Shown: positions 1 through 12,983 of the stretch, piece by piece
How positions within the stretch are numbered: the first letter of the stretch is position 1
How the letters are laid out: every line of letters begins with the position of its first letter
NCBI GenBank assembly: GCA_021234155.1
Contig: JAJEKV010000003.1
Span: 14,740,386-14,804,385, forward strand
Reading direction: 5' to 3'
DNA length: 64,000 bases
Origin: Isoetes taiwanensis
Taxonomy: Eukaryota; Streptophyta; Lycopodiopsida; Isoetales; Isoetaceae
Made by a program: the position numbers and the translations under genes
Notes under the pieces: model-generated
What the model saw: only the letters and a program-made list of their open reading frames with translations
Told to the model about the DNA's origin: nothing
Databases searched by the model: none

Positions 1-91
1 CAGAAAAATGAGCCCGACAGATTTTGACATGCAAACTTCGTGACATTTTCTTTTCCCAATCGCTCGAAATCGCTCGATTTTAACAAGTAGG

Positions 92-265
92 TGTTGAGAT
101 GCCACGTTGGACTCTCAATTAAACTTGGCTCTTCCAAGTTTAGACATGCCTTTTCCATATTTGGACATGTTTAAAGGCATGCTTTTTCTATGTACTTATA
201 TAAGTGTTCATATTCAATAGATCGTTTGTTTTAGTCTTTTGTATACTTTTTGCTTAGTTTCAATA
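92..265 (+). repeat. 5' LTR of outer Copia (174 bp)
   Basis: It starts TGTTGAGATGCC and ends TTTCAATA directly against the primer-binding site. It matches the LTRs at 35580-35770 and, inverted, at 1479-1676. It lacks a short internal block (around GGGATTACTTCC) present in the other two, so the 5' LTR has a small deletion. The terminal TA instead of CA is shared by the copies. Confidence 0.88.
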
Positions 266-914
266 TGGTATCAGAGCAGCAAGTAATAACTGTGAAAGGC
301 GATTCGTCAGCGAAAACGATTTATGTTTTAATGGTACTGGATATCCGGGTTGGAAAAGAAAAATAAAATGTGTATTAGAAAGTGATGATTTCCTTGATTT
401 TGTTATTAGTAAAAAGGGACGTCCGAAGTAACCAGTGCAGGGTGATCAATTGGTCACTTCTAGCAAAGGTTTTGATGCGTGGCTTAAAGAAGAAAAACAG
501 TGGAAAATCAAAAATCGTGCAGCACGGCATTTATTACTTTATGGATTGAAAGATTCGATCCATGCGGATGTTGATCAATTTGTTACGTCTAGTGAAGTCT
601 GGAATTATTTGGAACAAGTCTATAATAAAAGAACGAAGCAAGAAGTACTTTTCTTAAAGAGGAGTTTAGCAAATCTTCAGTTTGATTCGTCGATTACTGT
701 TCGAGAACATATTGACCGTTTCAAAGAGACTGTCGAACAATTAGCTGCAGCTGGTGCACCTATATCAAAAGATGAGTTAGTTATGCAGTTATTAGAAACT
801 TTTCCGTCTTCTGAGTTTGGGGTTATTATTTCCATCTTAATGAATAAGAAAAATATTTCTTTTGAAGATGCTTGTGAATCCTTAGAGGATCATGTGCGTC
901 GTATTGTTGCGCCT
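265..914 (+). pseudogene. Copia gag N-terminal part (UBN2-type), broken
   Basis: Translation from the ATG at 265 begins MVSEQQVITVKGDSSAKT. A frameshift near 330 and a TAA at about 429-431 interrupt it; the longest open piece runs 435-917. The piece has the Copia gag UBN2-like pattern, with FDAWLKEEKQW, then VWNYLEQVYNKR, then a helical stretch ending LETFPSSEFGVI. Bases 829-914 continue the same protein (NKKNISFEDACESLEDHVRR) and are absent from the inverted copy, so they are outer-element sequence and not a spacer of other origin. The same TAA occurs in the inverted copy. Gag forms the virus-like particle of the retrotransposon. Confidence 0.82.
266..277 (+). other. Copia primer-binding site (initiator tRNA-Met type)
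   Basis: TGGTATCAGAGC lies immediately after the LTR, the standard plant Copia primer-binding site complementary to the 3' end of initiator tRNA-Met. The likely gag start codon (ATG at 265-267) overlaps it. The mirror copy is at 1467-1478 on the minus strand. Confidence 0.9.
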
Positions 915-1481
915 TAATAACCCCAAACTCAGAAGACGGAAAAGTTTCTAATAACTGCATAACTAACTCATCTTTTGATATAGGTGCACCAGCTGCAGCT
1001 AATTGTTCGACAGTCTCTTTGAAACGGTCAATATGTTCTCGAACAGTAATCGACATATCAAACTGAAGATTTGCTAAACTCCTCTTTAAGAAAAGTACTT
1101 CTTGCTTCGTTCTTTTATTATAGACTTGATCCAAATAATTCTAGACTTCACTAGACGTAACAAATTGATCAACATCCGCATGGATCGAATCTTTCAATCC
1201 ATAAAGTAATAAATGCCGTGCTGCACGATTTTTGATTTTCCACTGTTTTTCTTCTTTAAGCCATGCATCAAAACCTTTGCTAGAAGTGACCAATTGATCA
1301 CCCTGCACTGGTTACTTCGGACGTCCCTTTTTACTAATAACAAAATCAAGGAAATCATCACTTTCTAATACACATTTTATTTTTCTTTTCCAACCCGGAT
1401 ATCCAGTACCATTAAAAACATAAATCGTCTTCGCTGACGAATCGCCTTTCACAGTTATTACCTGCTGCTCTGATACCATAT
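915..1481 (-). pseudogene. Copia gag N-terminal part, inverted copy
   Basis: This is the reverse complement of 265-828, nearly base for base. It reads MVSEQQVITVKGDSSAKT with FNGTGYPGWKRKIK intact (the + copy is frameshifted there), then meets the same in-frame TAA after GRPK. After the stop the UBN2-like part continues to FGVI, where the homology ends at 915. The arms of the inverted repeat are 92-828 and 915-1676, separated by 86 bp of outer-element gag. Confidence 0.8.
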
Positions 1482-1676
1482 TGAAACTAAGCAAAAAGTA
1501 TACAAAAAACTAGAACAAAGGAAGTAATCCCAAAGACTCAACCGATGTATTGAATATGAACACTTATATAAGTACATAGGAAAAGGCATGCCTTTAGGCA
1601 TATCCAAATATGGAAAAGGCATGTGTAAACTTGGAAGAGCCAAGTTTAGTTGAGAGCCCAACATGGCATCTCAACA
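1479..1676 (-). repeat. LTR of the inverted Copia monomer (198 bp)
   Basis: It is the inverted match of the LTRs at 92-265 and 35580-35770 and keeps the short block missing from 92-265. On the minus strand it is preceded by a polypurine tract (1677-1686, GC followed by A and seven G) and followed by the primer-binding site. It is thus a single LTR joining the 3' end of one internal region to the 5' end of the next, as in a one-LTR circle or tandem dimer. Confidence 0.87.
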
Positions 1677-1820
1677 CCCCCCCTGCAACGTTGGTCTCTC
1701 AATAAAAGAGAACCAAAAATACAATACATAAAATGTCATATACAATTACTCAGAAGGTGACCAAGGATGCACACACCAAACATCCCCCATTGCAACCTTG
1801 GCCATGTGCCCGAATTAAAA
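1677..1820 (-). other. Copia 3' internal end with polypurine tract, inverted copy
   Basis: The segment matches 35437-35579 in reverse orientation, including the G-run polypurine tract beside the LTR. Homology to the Copia stops exactly at 1820/1821, where element 1 begins, and resumes at 13005. This continuity across 11.2 kb is the main evidence that 1821-13004 is an insertion. Confidence 0.85.
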
Positions 1821-1841
1821 CATTAGAGCTAAAATGAGGTC
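1821..1841 (+). repeat. Left terminal inverted repeat of element 1
   Basis: The 21 bases are the exact reverse complement of 12984-13004; similarity stops abruptly after them. The repeat abuts Copia sequence on its outer side. Confidence 0.72.
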
Positions 1842-2293
1842 TCATGTGAGCCTCATAAGAGAATAAGTTTTTTTTCCTCTTTTATTTCCACGTCATATGG
1901 GAGGGTATTAGTCAAACATGAGAGGCATTATTCTACCTTGATATTTTCAATTGATGAATCTCAAAAATGCGTTTAGAGCCGACCCACAGAGCCTATATCA
2001 TGAGGCCGCGTGTACAAAACATCCTCAAGCATATCAAATTCACATGCCTTAACAAAATCGAACCTGTCAATATCGATACATTTCGCATCCAACGTAGATC
2101 GAGTTACCAGGTAAGAGGCTAACTTAGATTTTCGTTTTTGATTCATTCGTATAGTAAGAACTTCTCCAAATCCCTCCGGCCAAATCCCACTCATATTCAA
2201 ATTCAAATATTTGAATTCCTCTCCCTCCTAGTTTGATCGGAATCGCCATATATAAGACATGGCTACTGAGAAAATTGTTTCCAATTTATCCCC

Positions 2294-4847
2294 ATGGTCA
2301 AAATCGTCATTCATCTTCCTTCCGAGGAGTATGCTCAAACATGGAATAGACGAAACAATGGTTTTAAACAAAATGGTGTGGATGAAAACCATCTGCGTGC
2401 AACTGATGCTAAGCATGCTGATATTTGGGCTAAAGGAGAAATTTACCCTCCAAATCCCTTAACTGGAAAGTGTCCAGACTTCAAATCTGTCACAGGCCTT
2501 GTTACATTTGCATGCGAGGGCAAACAAGGTCTATTGGGATATTGTGAGAGCATGACCAGTTACTACATGCAATTGTCCTATCATAATTTGATGCTGCAAC
2601 AACAGATTTGAAGTTTAAAATTAAGCAATGGTGCTTCATTTAAAAAAATAGAAGATTGCAATTGCAAAATTTTGCAATTGAATAAGAGAATAGTCCAGCT
2701 TGAACAAGACGCTCAATTGATGCAATTTGTGATTAAGCAATCGGAAAGAGAAGGTGATCTAGCACAGGCTGAAGTGAAAAAATATAAAAAGATGGTTCTA
2801 TCATTGCAATCTAGATTAAAACGGTTGAAAAAAACAGGATTGGGATTGAGAGAGAGGAAGAAAAAGACAAAACCACTTGTTAAACTAAATCCAAGAGGTG
2901 GTGCATATTCAAGGAGAGTTTATGCTATGCGACAAGTCTTGAGTTTTGACGAGGATAGAGAGGAAATTCAAGATGTTGGGAGGTTAATAAATAGTATAGC
3001 AACAAAAGATGAACTTGTAGCCATGTTGGATGCACCATGCAATAGTGGCTTGAAGAAGATTGTGATTGATATGACAGTTGGAGAAATAGGCTCAAAAATA
3101 GATGTTGCACAAGTGCAAGGCATTTGCGATCAGGCAGGAATCAGTAGACAAGGATATAGGTTGCTTTTTAGGCCATTTCATAAGGCATTGAAATCAGTTG
3201 GCACAAACAGGAAAATTGTGCCAAGGCCTTATAGCTTGGACAAATTGAGGACAAGAAATAATACTAGTATTGTTGATATTTTAGGAGGCATGTGGTCAAT
3301 AGACTCTTCTCCACCAGCTCTAACGACTACTAATAAGAAGAAAAGCTCAATTGCTAATGATGTGATTGGGTTGCATTCTAGGAACAATTTGTGGCTTGAT
3401 TTAGAGAGTTTGTTGAAATTTATGGTTACGTACTATGATGTACATGAGACGGATGTTGATGGGCATTTAGAGATCTGTTTGAAACTTGATGAAATGGAAC
3501 ACATTCATAAAACAAAATATGAGAGAGTGTCATTAACATTCATGAATAGGGCTCTTTCACCAACTTACAAGGATCAAAGACAAAAGAAGAAGAAGGAAAG
3601 AGATTCAAGTTGGTTTTCTGTGCAATCCGAGGAGCACACATGGTGGCTTGGAATATTTCAGGTACATAAAGAAAATTATTCAGTTTTAAAGTGGGTATTT
3701 AACAAAACAGAAATTCCAGATAAGATTGGCATGTATAACGATGGGAAGAAATTGTATGTAGAAGGATTTGGCCCTTTTCATGTCAATTTCCATTTAGCTG
3801 CTGATCTAAAAACAGAGAAGGCTATGTTTAATGTGAAATCATCTGGTGCAAAGACATCACGGATGTGTTTGTTTTGCCTCTATACCTTGAAGGAGAAGCA
3901 AAAAGGCACTTCCAAAAGCACTCTATCATGTGATCAGCAGAAACCACCTGATAGACACCTAAAAGATGAGACATTTGATGCAATATTACCAATCCCATTG
4001 GATAGAGTACATATATGTACTCTTTCATGCACTTGTTAGGATAGTAGAAAAAATGATTTTCCACTCTGAGTGCTTCGTATGGAATATCAGAGATGAAAGA
4101 GAAAGAGAATCTGGGATAGAGAGAGTGCTCTCAGAAGCAGGGTTACATGGTGGAAAAGTAAAGTGAGAAAAAGACACAAAAAAGTCCGGAAATGGGAGAA
4201 GTTCAATCCCCGCGAAGGTGTCTCTTGGAGGGGATAAGGCAAGGCATTTTCTACTAAATGTTGAAAACAAGAAAGGCATATTTGAATTTGGTAGACAATT
4301 AGTGGAAGCGGAGAGGGATAGGACAGATGGAGCATGCGGAGAGGCAAGAAAGCATGCTGCATGGAATGCACTTTCAGATCTGAATTTACTTTTGCAGCAA
4401 CAGTCCTTCACGGAGGAGGATAAGAGAAGTTTCCACATTGTTGTAAATGAATTTACTAGTGCATATATAAAAGCATGGGGGGAGTCTGAGGTTACACATT
4501 ACATTCATATATTATATGCACACGGTCCATGGTTTGCTGAAAAGTATGGCAGTCTTGCTATCTGGAATACACAAGGGATGGAGAAATCTCATAAACAAGC
4601 AAAAATGGCATTTAATAGGAAGACTCAACGTGGGGGATGTTCTCTTAACGAGAAGTCCAATCCGTTAGTTCAAATGTTTCAATGGTTTTATAGACAAATA
4701 CTTCGTCGGCATGAGGAGAATTTGGCAACAAAATCTGCTCCACATGATGACAATGAATTAGCAGAGGCAGCACGAAAACGTAGAAGAGATGCATGGGAGA
4801 AATCAGATGCTAACATGAAATTAGCACAATGGAGAGAGAACAAGTAG
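2294..4847 (+). pseudogene. Transposase-like gene of element 1, broken
   Basis: The ATG at 2294 opens a frame that runs to 4039 except for a TGA at 2609-2611. A frameshift near 4020 and another break near 4170-4220 lead into a last frame ending at 4847, about 830 residues in all. The N-terminus (MVKIVIHLPSEEYAQTW) is followed by a coiled-coil region, a Lys/Arg-rich stretch, and a core with LEICLKLDEMEHIH, ADLKTEKAMFNV and a C-x2-C pair. The C-terminus has HGPWFAEKYGSLAIWNTQ and MEKSHKQAKMAF. Such DLK...CxxC and GMEKSH patterns occur in eukaryotic DDE-type transposase-like proteins; I cannot place the family. The position beside the left TIR supports a transposase role. Confidence 0.6.
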
Positions 4848-4849
4848 AG

Positions 4850-6414
4850 GGTTGGCAGTAAATATTGCTAAAAAGGCTCTTTTGTATAGATGCAATTGTA
4901 TTAGACAGCTTTATAACAGATCAGGTTCAACATGTTAAGATTGTGCTGACAATTCTATTCTTTCCGTCTTCATGCTTCGTTAGATACAACTCATGTCTTA
5001 TAGACTCAATGTGAAGATTTATCTAGAAGAGTTATCTGCAGTAGTGCATGCTGCTGCATACTTGCTGCAAGAACAAGAAGGCAGTGTAGGTTCAAGTTAA
5101 ACAAGTCATGTACCTTCTGTTTGACACTAACATTTTCTGCTCCAAAGCTAATATCCGCTCTCCCGTTGTAGAAAAGCTCTGATTGGAGTTATGTTATATG
5201 GCATTTTCACTTTCCATTCTATAGACATTGGTACTTCTCCAAGATTATTATCAATGAATTTCCTTTCCGTAATGTCATTCACTGTACAGTATCCAAAGTC
5301 AATAATGGTTGGTATTTTAAGCAGGACTTTTCTTTTCTATCCTCTGAGCAAAAATCCTTTTCAGTTTCCATATTGTATTCCTAACCTGCATAATTCAATG
5401 AATATATCTATTATCTTCATCTGAAACAGGAATCTAGGACGTCTAATAAACTGCTCAAAGTTCTGTTCAAAGGAATTAGCCTGGCTAATGGTACTTAACT
5501 TTTACGTTTCAGCCAATTGCACTTATGAGCAGCATATAATGAATAACTATTAATTGCACCAATCAGCTAAGAAGATATGCAAATTAATTCTTACTCTATA
5601 ACATGGCCATGGAGTAATCTTGATTTTACAACTTCAAAGTTGCTATTACATAAATTTCATGCAGATCTGGCCAAGCTGCGCATTTTGTAACTGTGGGGAA
5701 CGCCATGTTATTGACATCTTGGCATGGAGTTATGCAGATTCCTGGACCTTGTAACTCCCACTTCCAGCAACCACAACATTAACAGAGCTCAAGCTGTTTA
5801 ATCGTTAAGCCTACAGCATTTAAATAGCTTTCCTGTATTGCACAATACTAACTGCAATAGAAGTGTGCCACTGAATTCTCTTCTCCATATCATACTTAGG
5901 CTCCTACATATTGTCCCGTAGTGCACAATAACAAGTGGAAGCTCTATGCATTAGGAAAACTACTACAGATCTTTGAAATCTGCTTTTTCATCCTTAGGGG
6001 GTTGAACCCTTATGTAACCATGATATTAGATTGTAGTACATAACCTCATTTTAGAAAAAATGTATTCAATTTCACTCAAACAACCTCATTTCAAAAAAGT
6101 ACTTAATATTATGATAGACTGTGCAGCAGCTTGGATGATATGCTTAAAATAACGGGAGCTACTAAAGGTTCTGTTTGTATTATTTCATTAAGATAACAGA
6201 GTGTAAGCAGAACATTCTAGATATTAAATGGAAGCATGTCCATTTTCAGAATCAAAACTAGGATAGTCATTACCTTGAGCTTATGAAAAACGAGAGAAGA
6301 GGAGGTCTGGAAACAAGATGCACATGGCAAAAGGGAGGCTCATATTGTATAAACAGCTTTCCTTAATACTAATATTCTTAACATAGAAAAGAAGTTTGAT
6401 GTTCTTAATATTAC
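4850..6414. other. Non-coding sequence inside element 1
   Basis: There is no convincing coding region between the transposase-like gene and the lowest exon seen on the minus strand. The sequence is AT-rich with only short chance ORFs. It may hold the 3' UTR or further exons of the minus-strand gene. Confidence 0.5.
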
Positions 6415-9400
6415 CGAATCCTTTATTACGTGTGGTAGCTACTATTTTGTAAAGCTGTACTAAATTGAATACATCACCAAGAGGAAGAAGCTTAAGAGTT
6501 TGCTTTGAGGAGCTGTCTCCAACATCTTGAGTGCCACCAGAAAGAAAGACTTCAGTTGATGTAGACAAATGTTCCCCTGCAATCCGTCAACACGTTGGCT
6601 TTACAATTAGCGTGCAAAATCCAACATCAAACCACATCAGATCGTTCTCAGAAGTTATCATGGTCAAACATTATATTTGGTAAACCAACATGCAAGAGAA
6701 TCAGCAAATGCAAACACTATTTGTAAAAGAACCTTTTTAATCTGCTGATTAATAGAGTGAGCAAGCTGTTAAGAGGCTAGTGATTAATACCAAAGACTAG
6801 TATACTGGTCCACCTTATCAGTATTATTAAGCAAGTGAAGACTAGGATGCATGTGGTTAAAAAGTCAGTTGTTATTTCCAAGGGCCACTTTTGGCTAGAT
6901 TCACAGAACTGTTTAGAACTCGTCATGCAAACAAGCTCCCCATAATTGTTCAACTTTAAGAAAGCAGTTAAATAGTAATCGGAGTTGATGCTCATATAAT
7001 ACAGGGTATCATTGTAATGTCTGCATTCCACCACATTCAGTAAAAATAATATATCTATCTCCTGCAATGACCACCTACATTTTAAAATAAGAAAAGCTAT
7101 GCACCTAGGCAGTCTCAACGGAAATTGGAACTTGTATATAAAGCCATTAGATTGCCAAATGATAAACGCCAGTAAGACCCCTTTTTATTTAAACATAACA
7201 AGCTCCCTTATGTTCAATTTGAAAGCAAGACAAACCTCAAATTCGACTTTAGGTTTTATGATGAAATGCTTGTCAACAATTCTCTGGTCACCTTCTGTCA
7301 AATCATATTTAACTCCTAATTGGCGCATTCTTATCCAATCTGCAGGTTTGCTCTCCGTGGAAGATGGTGCTCTCAAGTACATATTAATAAACCTGAGGGA
7401 AGTCCTCATCTTCAGAAAAGCACAGATCAAATTGCCATACACGTACAAAGAAAATGCTTACTCTTCATGCCGAGGTTTATTTGAACTAAAAAGTGCCTCA
7501 ATTGATGTCTTGGAAATCTGCAGGTACAATCAAAGATGCAATTATCAACTTTGAGGTATCCATTTCCCTCTTATAATCATTATCCCCAGCTCCTATGGAT
7601 GCGATCTGTATGGAGATAGAGACATTTCATAAGATACCTTAAGGTCAATCTTCTTCTACCATACAGATGTGGCTGTACCATTCCAAAATGGAGAGGTTGT
7701 ACCATCATGAAAATCTGTTGCACATTCCTTGTATTGCAACAGCAAACACTGTGGGTCCAAAATCATATCTGCTAAAGGAATCATTGCACAAAAATCAGAA
7801 GTCAAGATGTAATCAAGCGTTTACAACTATAACGACACATATGTTAAAACTTATCGAGTTTGAACCTGAATGACCAATTTAGTTCTTAATATTTCCTTAT
7901 TTCTAATATGTTCGAAATTTACTGGTCTTTACATTTAGTTGAATGTTCACGTCGATATCAATCTTACGTCCATTTAAATAAAACTGATATTCATCGTAGA
8001 TTCTAAAAATATTTAAGATATCCCTACATTCGAGCAAGGTCCACTCTTCTTCTACATTGATGCTTCTCTCCATCATCCCGGCACCCACATCTTCCCTCAT
8101 TCACTTACCAGGGGCAGGTAGTGGAGGTGGCTCGATCTTATAAGTATTTGGGCATTGAGTTTTCTACTACCACACACCGGGATGCATCCATCGGGTTCTG
8201 CGGTCACTACGCAGGTGGAAAGCCACATATGCAATGCAAAACAATAGTCCTGGCAGGCAGTATGCATGGGGTCACCAGGCACACTTGTTCAGGGGCCTTG
8301 GTTGAACCGGTCCTCCTCTATGGGGCAGAAGTGTGGGGGCGGTGATATCCCTCACCACTTGGAGCGATCTAGAGCAGGTGCAAAGCTTTCTTGGCCGGGC
8401 ACTTTGGGTGAAATCCACGATCCCATATCGGATCTTGCTCCAAGAGGCGGGCTTCCTTCCATTCTGAGGGAACAGCTTATGGAACGTCACATTATTTACT
8501 TCGAGGAAGGTGGTGGCTATGGATGAAGCCCGGCTGCCCAACCTTGCTTTGGCGGTGGCGATGGGCCCCTGGCGACTCAAAGCTTCTTTGGAAAGACAAG
8601 CAAGCCCGGTGGTTCTCGCTATGGAATGTGCGAGGCACCTGAGATGTGGACCCGGTGCATACACCGAAGGAACGCTTTGCCTTGAAGCGGTGCTTGGATG
8701 CTTGCTTCATGGCCAAGCTTTGGGATCTGAGAGCCACTCACATGTCAAGGTGGCAAATTATCGGCAACGAGGTTAATCCCATGCTCACGAGGGGCCCACA
8801 CCACTACTGCGCACCCATCTACCCATGAAAAAGCGGGGTGATTGCTTCCATTACGCACAAGTGCACACCACCTCCGCATTGAGGCGGGGAGATGGATTCG
8901 GGAGCAGCGTGAGGGCCAGTCTGCATCGATCTTCAGCAGCGAGCCATTGAGGATGAAAGTCACGCCCTCGGGCTGTCCAGTGATCTGAGCATATCCGGGC
9001 TCGGTATGCTCGGTTAGTTGTGCCCCCATCGGGCCTTGCATGAGCTCTTGAGCCGGCCTCTGTAGGCTTGTTGGGATCGTACCTCAGGGAGAGGTAATGG
9101 ATCTGTGGGACTCGATTATGCCCCCCATCCGGCATTAACCTCAATTTGTACTTGTGATTATGTATATAAGCGTGCGGTATGTCGGCATTCTTATTGCTAC
9201 TAAGGTTTTCCCCGAAAACCCTTGAGGTGGGGTTTTTAATCACGGTAGTATCGCTTTTTACTCTCTCTCTCTTTGTACTTGGGTCCCATAGGCCAGTTGG
9301 TCTCCGTGGACGATAAAATCATATTCTATTCTATTCTATTCTTCATATCATGCCAATTGTAAACTTCCAAATCCATAGACGGTGATCTAGCGCAATGCTC

Positions 9401-10921
9401 CTCCACTGCCTTCCATGTCCAATGCCCATTCTCCCGTACACGTTTCTTTCGCTCGATAAAATAATTGGCATATAATGTCTGTCTTGTCAACATGTACCTG
9501 GCAGAAGACAAGCAATGATGCATAATGCTCTATACTTCTACGAATTAACCTGATAATTCTGCCACGAAATATTTTTAAGAAAAGAATATAGACGAAATTA
9601 AGTTAAGACAGCACACAAACCATGTCAGCACACCAAATCAAAACAGTAGAAAGGTGTTCGAGGTACCTAAATATGATTGTATCATTTGCCACAACGGTTT
9701 TTGTAACTTGGCCTCCAGTTTCATGCTCTCTTCTTCCCCATTCAAGACCGAAAACATTGTTTAGCGTCTCATTAGAAGCCTTAACAATAGTATAAGTCTT
9801 TGGAGCAATCCGAATTGAGGATTCTGATTGGAACATAAAAGAAAACACATTTAGAGGAAGAAATAACTTAATGGCACATCGAACACCACCTCTTTCTGTC
9901 AATGTTCTATGAACTTCTCTTGCCATACATCCTTGATACGCAGTTAATTGCTTGCAATCAAAAAATTCAGCCCCCATAGATTGCAAGCTTGGTGGATCCA
10001 AATCCAGTAACTTTCCAGTTCCTTTAGGTGCTATGACATAGTGAAACTTATGAAACCATATATTTCTATCCCGCAAACTTATCATACTGCAATTATTGAA
10101 GAGCAAATGTCCTACCTTGAAATGATGTACCTGTAGCAAGCTGGTTATGCTTTCTATGGAGACCACATCTATAAAATTTGAGGAGCAAATGCTATTTGCT
10201 TCAAGAGATTGAAATGATGTCTTCCTCGAAATTGCTTCCTTCCGCATATCTTTAGCATCATATGCATGCTCTACAACCAGCTCTTTCACTGTCTTGCCAC
10301 TAGGACCAAAAATAATCTCCTTCACCCTAGCTTTCCAATGAGCACGGACATCATTTAATTTGGAACGCTTTACAACAAAGTTGCCTCTTAATTTGGGCTG
10401 CATTGTGACCCACGATCCCACTGAAATGCATAGATCAGTAACACCATGTTCATTACCTGGATTGTGCAAAATAACAGTTTTTACTTCAGAATGTGCCCTT
10501 GCCATTGCTTTCAAACAATCTGAATATAGACAAAACAATACAGAGAATTAGCAGAGAGAAGATGTTGCATAGAGAAGAAAGTTTATAACTAAACAAATAA
10601 AAACTATGTGGTGCATGCAATATTCAAAAAGTAGGTGCAACCATGTGTCCAATGAATCTTCTATTTTTTCAAATAGAACAAACAAGAAAAAATACCATGG
10701 CATCACGTTCAAATAGATATATGTGACTATCTTGCAATTAGCTTCAAAGCTATCTTAGATGCAGAGAAAATTCGTATGATAACCTGAGTCTGTGCCCTTA
10801 AATCTGTCAATGCAAAAGTTATAGATTAAGCTTATTTCTAACCTGCAAGAAGCTGCTTTTGTTCCACAAATGGCTTGTTGCTATCCAGAAGAAAATCGGC
10901 TTGTTGTTCTATACGCCAGTT
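6415..10921 (-). CDS. Unrecognised multi-exon gene inside element 1 (partial)
   Basis: Five exon-like blocks bounded by GT-AG sites lie on the minus strand: 10843-10921, 9667-10519, 7462-7517, 7236-7392 and 6415-6576. The join 10843/10519 gives ...QKQLLADCLKAMARAHSE in frame, and 7462/7392 gives ...RHEEFINMYLRAPSS in frame, strong signs of real introns. The 853-nt exon encodes GSWVTMQPKLRG, then AHWKARVKEIIFGP, then a block with DCKQLTAYQG and FLPLNVFSFMFQ, ending NDTIIFR. The last two exons do not join in phase, so an exon is missing or the gene is decayed. The 5' end lies toward an LTR-like repeat at 11112. A LINE sits in the 9667-7517 interval. I do not recognise the family. Confidence 0.5.
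8115..9345 (+). mobile_element. LINE 3' fragment (end of ORF2 plus tail)
   Basis: Frames on + give SYKYLGIEFSTT and LVEPVLLYGAEVWG, the usual C-terminal region of plant LINE reverse transcriptase, then a degenerate tail with an EDESHAL remnant. The 3' end carries the family tail (GGTCCCATAGGCCAGTTGG, GTGGACGATAAAA) and a short tandem repeat of ATTCT at about 9320-9345. It is 5'-truncated and full of stops. It lies within an intron of the minus-strand gene of element 1. Confidence 0.72.
9667..10519 (-). CDS. Main 853-nt exon of the unrecognised gene
   Basis: The exon is open for about 284 codons, with an acceptor ending TATTCAG at its 5' side and a donor TTTAG/GTACCT at its 3' side. It is rich in charged residues in the first third and hydrophobic in the middle (NVFSFMFQ). 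No signal peptide or catalytic signature is evident. It is the longest intact reading frame in element 1. Confidence 0.55.
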
Positions 10922-11111
10922 CTGAGAATAAGAACAAAAATAGAAATGAAAATAGAGGGCAAGCAAGATTAAAAGGGGTAACATGGCGATACCTCGGATC
11001 ACCTTGGGAAGTCCTTATGCCACGAAATCGGTATGTTCTGGCGATGATATGCATATGCCGAAGTGCTCTCAAGACGCGCCAAAAAAAAATATGAATAAAA
11101 CGGAGGAATAG

Positions 11112-12650
11112 TGTGACGTCCCCTACTCATATACGGTGCACTCACCGTATACAAACAGGAGTTCATCCCCCATACCAGCCCCATACTGATACAGGGCCCT
11201 CCACATATCACTGCACCCGTAACGAGTCCCAGTGGGAAGAGTGAAGGGGTCATTTTACCCCGTCTCCCTCAGGGCCTACCTAGCTGCGGAAGCGTAAACA
11301 TACATGTCAGTATACAACATAATCACATATCCACCTCGAAGGGTGGTGCATCAACATCTGCATAGACAATGATCAGCATCATACATAGGGGTTCCTACCC
11401 AAGGCTCAGACTCGAAGGGATGGCTGACGGCTTGGGTCTCCAGAGTTCATTGCAGACAGAATTCATGGCAATGGATTTGGCTGGCATAAGAACATGGCAT
11501 AGGGTTGTCCACTCCATCCGCCCCTCCCCATTGCACACTTTGCGGTAGGCTGAAAAGTGTCGGGACTTCGCTTGTATAGCCAAAGGGGCTATTCACGGGT
11601 TTCATCCTCCCGGTTCCGATGGGGCGGGAAGGGATCACTCCCTCCGAGATCTACATCTTTGGCTCAAGGTGACTAGAGGGCCCTTTGCCCAGTCCGGATT
11701 TGAACCCACTGGAAAGTGTACACCACTTCACGGGTGTCGAGTCCATGCCTTACCCGCACTCAGTAGTAAGCCATTAGACCTAGTCACAGTGATCCCCGGG
11801 ATCGTTCAAGAGTCAGAACATGAACCTCCTTCTTAGCCAGTCTGGCCCCTTCACCCACAACCAGGTGTGGTTCTTGTACACAGGCCGAATCTATAATGTG
11901 CTAGAGAGGCTAATCTAGGAGCATCTACTACCAAGCTTTAGGTCTCTACCCCCCTTCCCAATACAAGGAGTTCATAGAGATACATCATCCATATACATCA
12001 CAGAAGAACTAAAGAACTATATCTAATCTATATCATAGAGTTAGGTTCTTTAGTTAGAGTCTGGTATCTAGAGATCTAGAGGGCTGCTATGGGCAATTTA
12101 ATAGGCTAAACCTACTGATTCCATAACTAGAACATGGTTTAGACTATTTAATTGGCCAAATACCTGATCCTTGAGTTGCTCCTCCTGACCTGAGTTCGAC
12201 CATCCTGCTGAACTGCTCGAATCAAGGGAAACTAATGGTGCAATTAAACCGCAGGCAGTTCAGGGAAGCGGTTTTGGCTCTTGAAGCAGCCAAAACAGAG
12301 CTCTAAAATCCTAGGAACGAAAATGGCCAAATTAGGGTTTCTCCTATCTAAATAGACAAGGGGGTTAGGCTAGGGTTTTCAATTATCCCTTTAGGCATGT
12401 GGGATAATTGGGAATGGGCCCACTTGCCTTTAATGGCTAGGTGGCAAAATGTGCCCACATGGAAAGGTGTGCACCTTAATAAATGTGCACATTGGTAAAT
12501 GTGCACATTAATTATAAATGCACATACCTAGCAAGTTGCCCCCTAGGGGCTACCCACCTGGCTACACATCGGCGTACACGTCAGTCGGAGTGGCGGTAAT
12601 GCGGCGTGGCGGCGATGCGATATACGTCCCGAGGCCAGGTATAATCTTGG
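11112..12650 (-). repeat. LTR-like repeat, copy 1
   Basis: The sequence starts TGTGACGTCCCC and is related, in inverted orientation, to 51830-52320. Shared landmarks include the blocks around GGGAAGGGGGGTAGAGACC and GCACACTTTGCGG. A minus-strand reading shows a CAGGTATTTGG block also found near 51598 on +. No coding domain is visible, so it could be a solo LTR of an unidentified (perhaps Ty3-like) element. The right boundary is approximate. Confidence 0.45.
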
Positions 12651-12983
12651 CTGGAACGTCTAAATAAAGTTTGACATGAAATTAAATGCTCCCTTTACTT
12701 TTTCATTTTTACAACGTCAAAACTAAATGTTTTTAGGAGCCCGATACATATTTAGCCTTAGATTGGTAGATGTGGGCCGAGATACTATGGTTCAACATTC
12801 GAGGCACTTAAATAAGGATGTGTATGTGACCTATTCCAAGTCTCCATGTGGCTGCCAAGTCATTTACCTTAAAAAATTGATTGCCACATCATATTACCCT
12901 TAGAAACAAATGAAATCCCCCCTTATTGGCTAATGACAAAAGATGATGTGTATTTTGTTGAATTTGCTAATGGGCACCAAATT

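Noticed and set aside
92-1676. Inverted repeat as a sequencing fold-back artefact
   Set aside because: The arms differ by private indels (LTR block, gag frameshift), the centre is normal gag sequence, and the same family shows a second junction at 19545-19579 with different insertions on each side.
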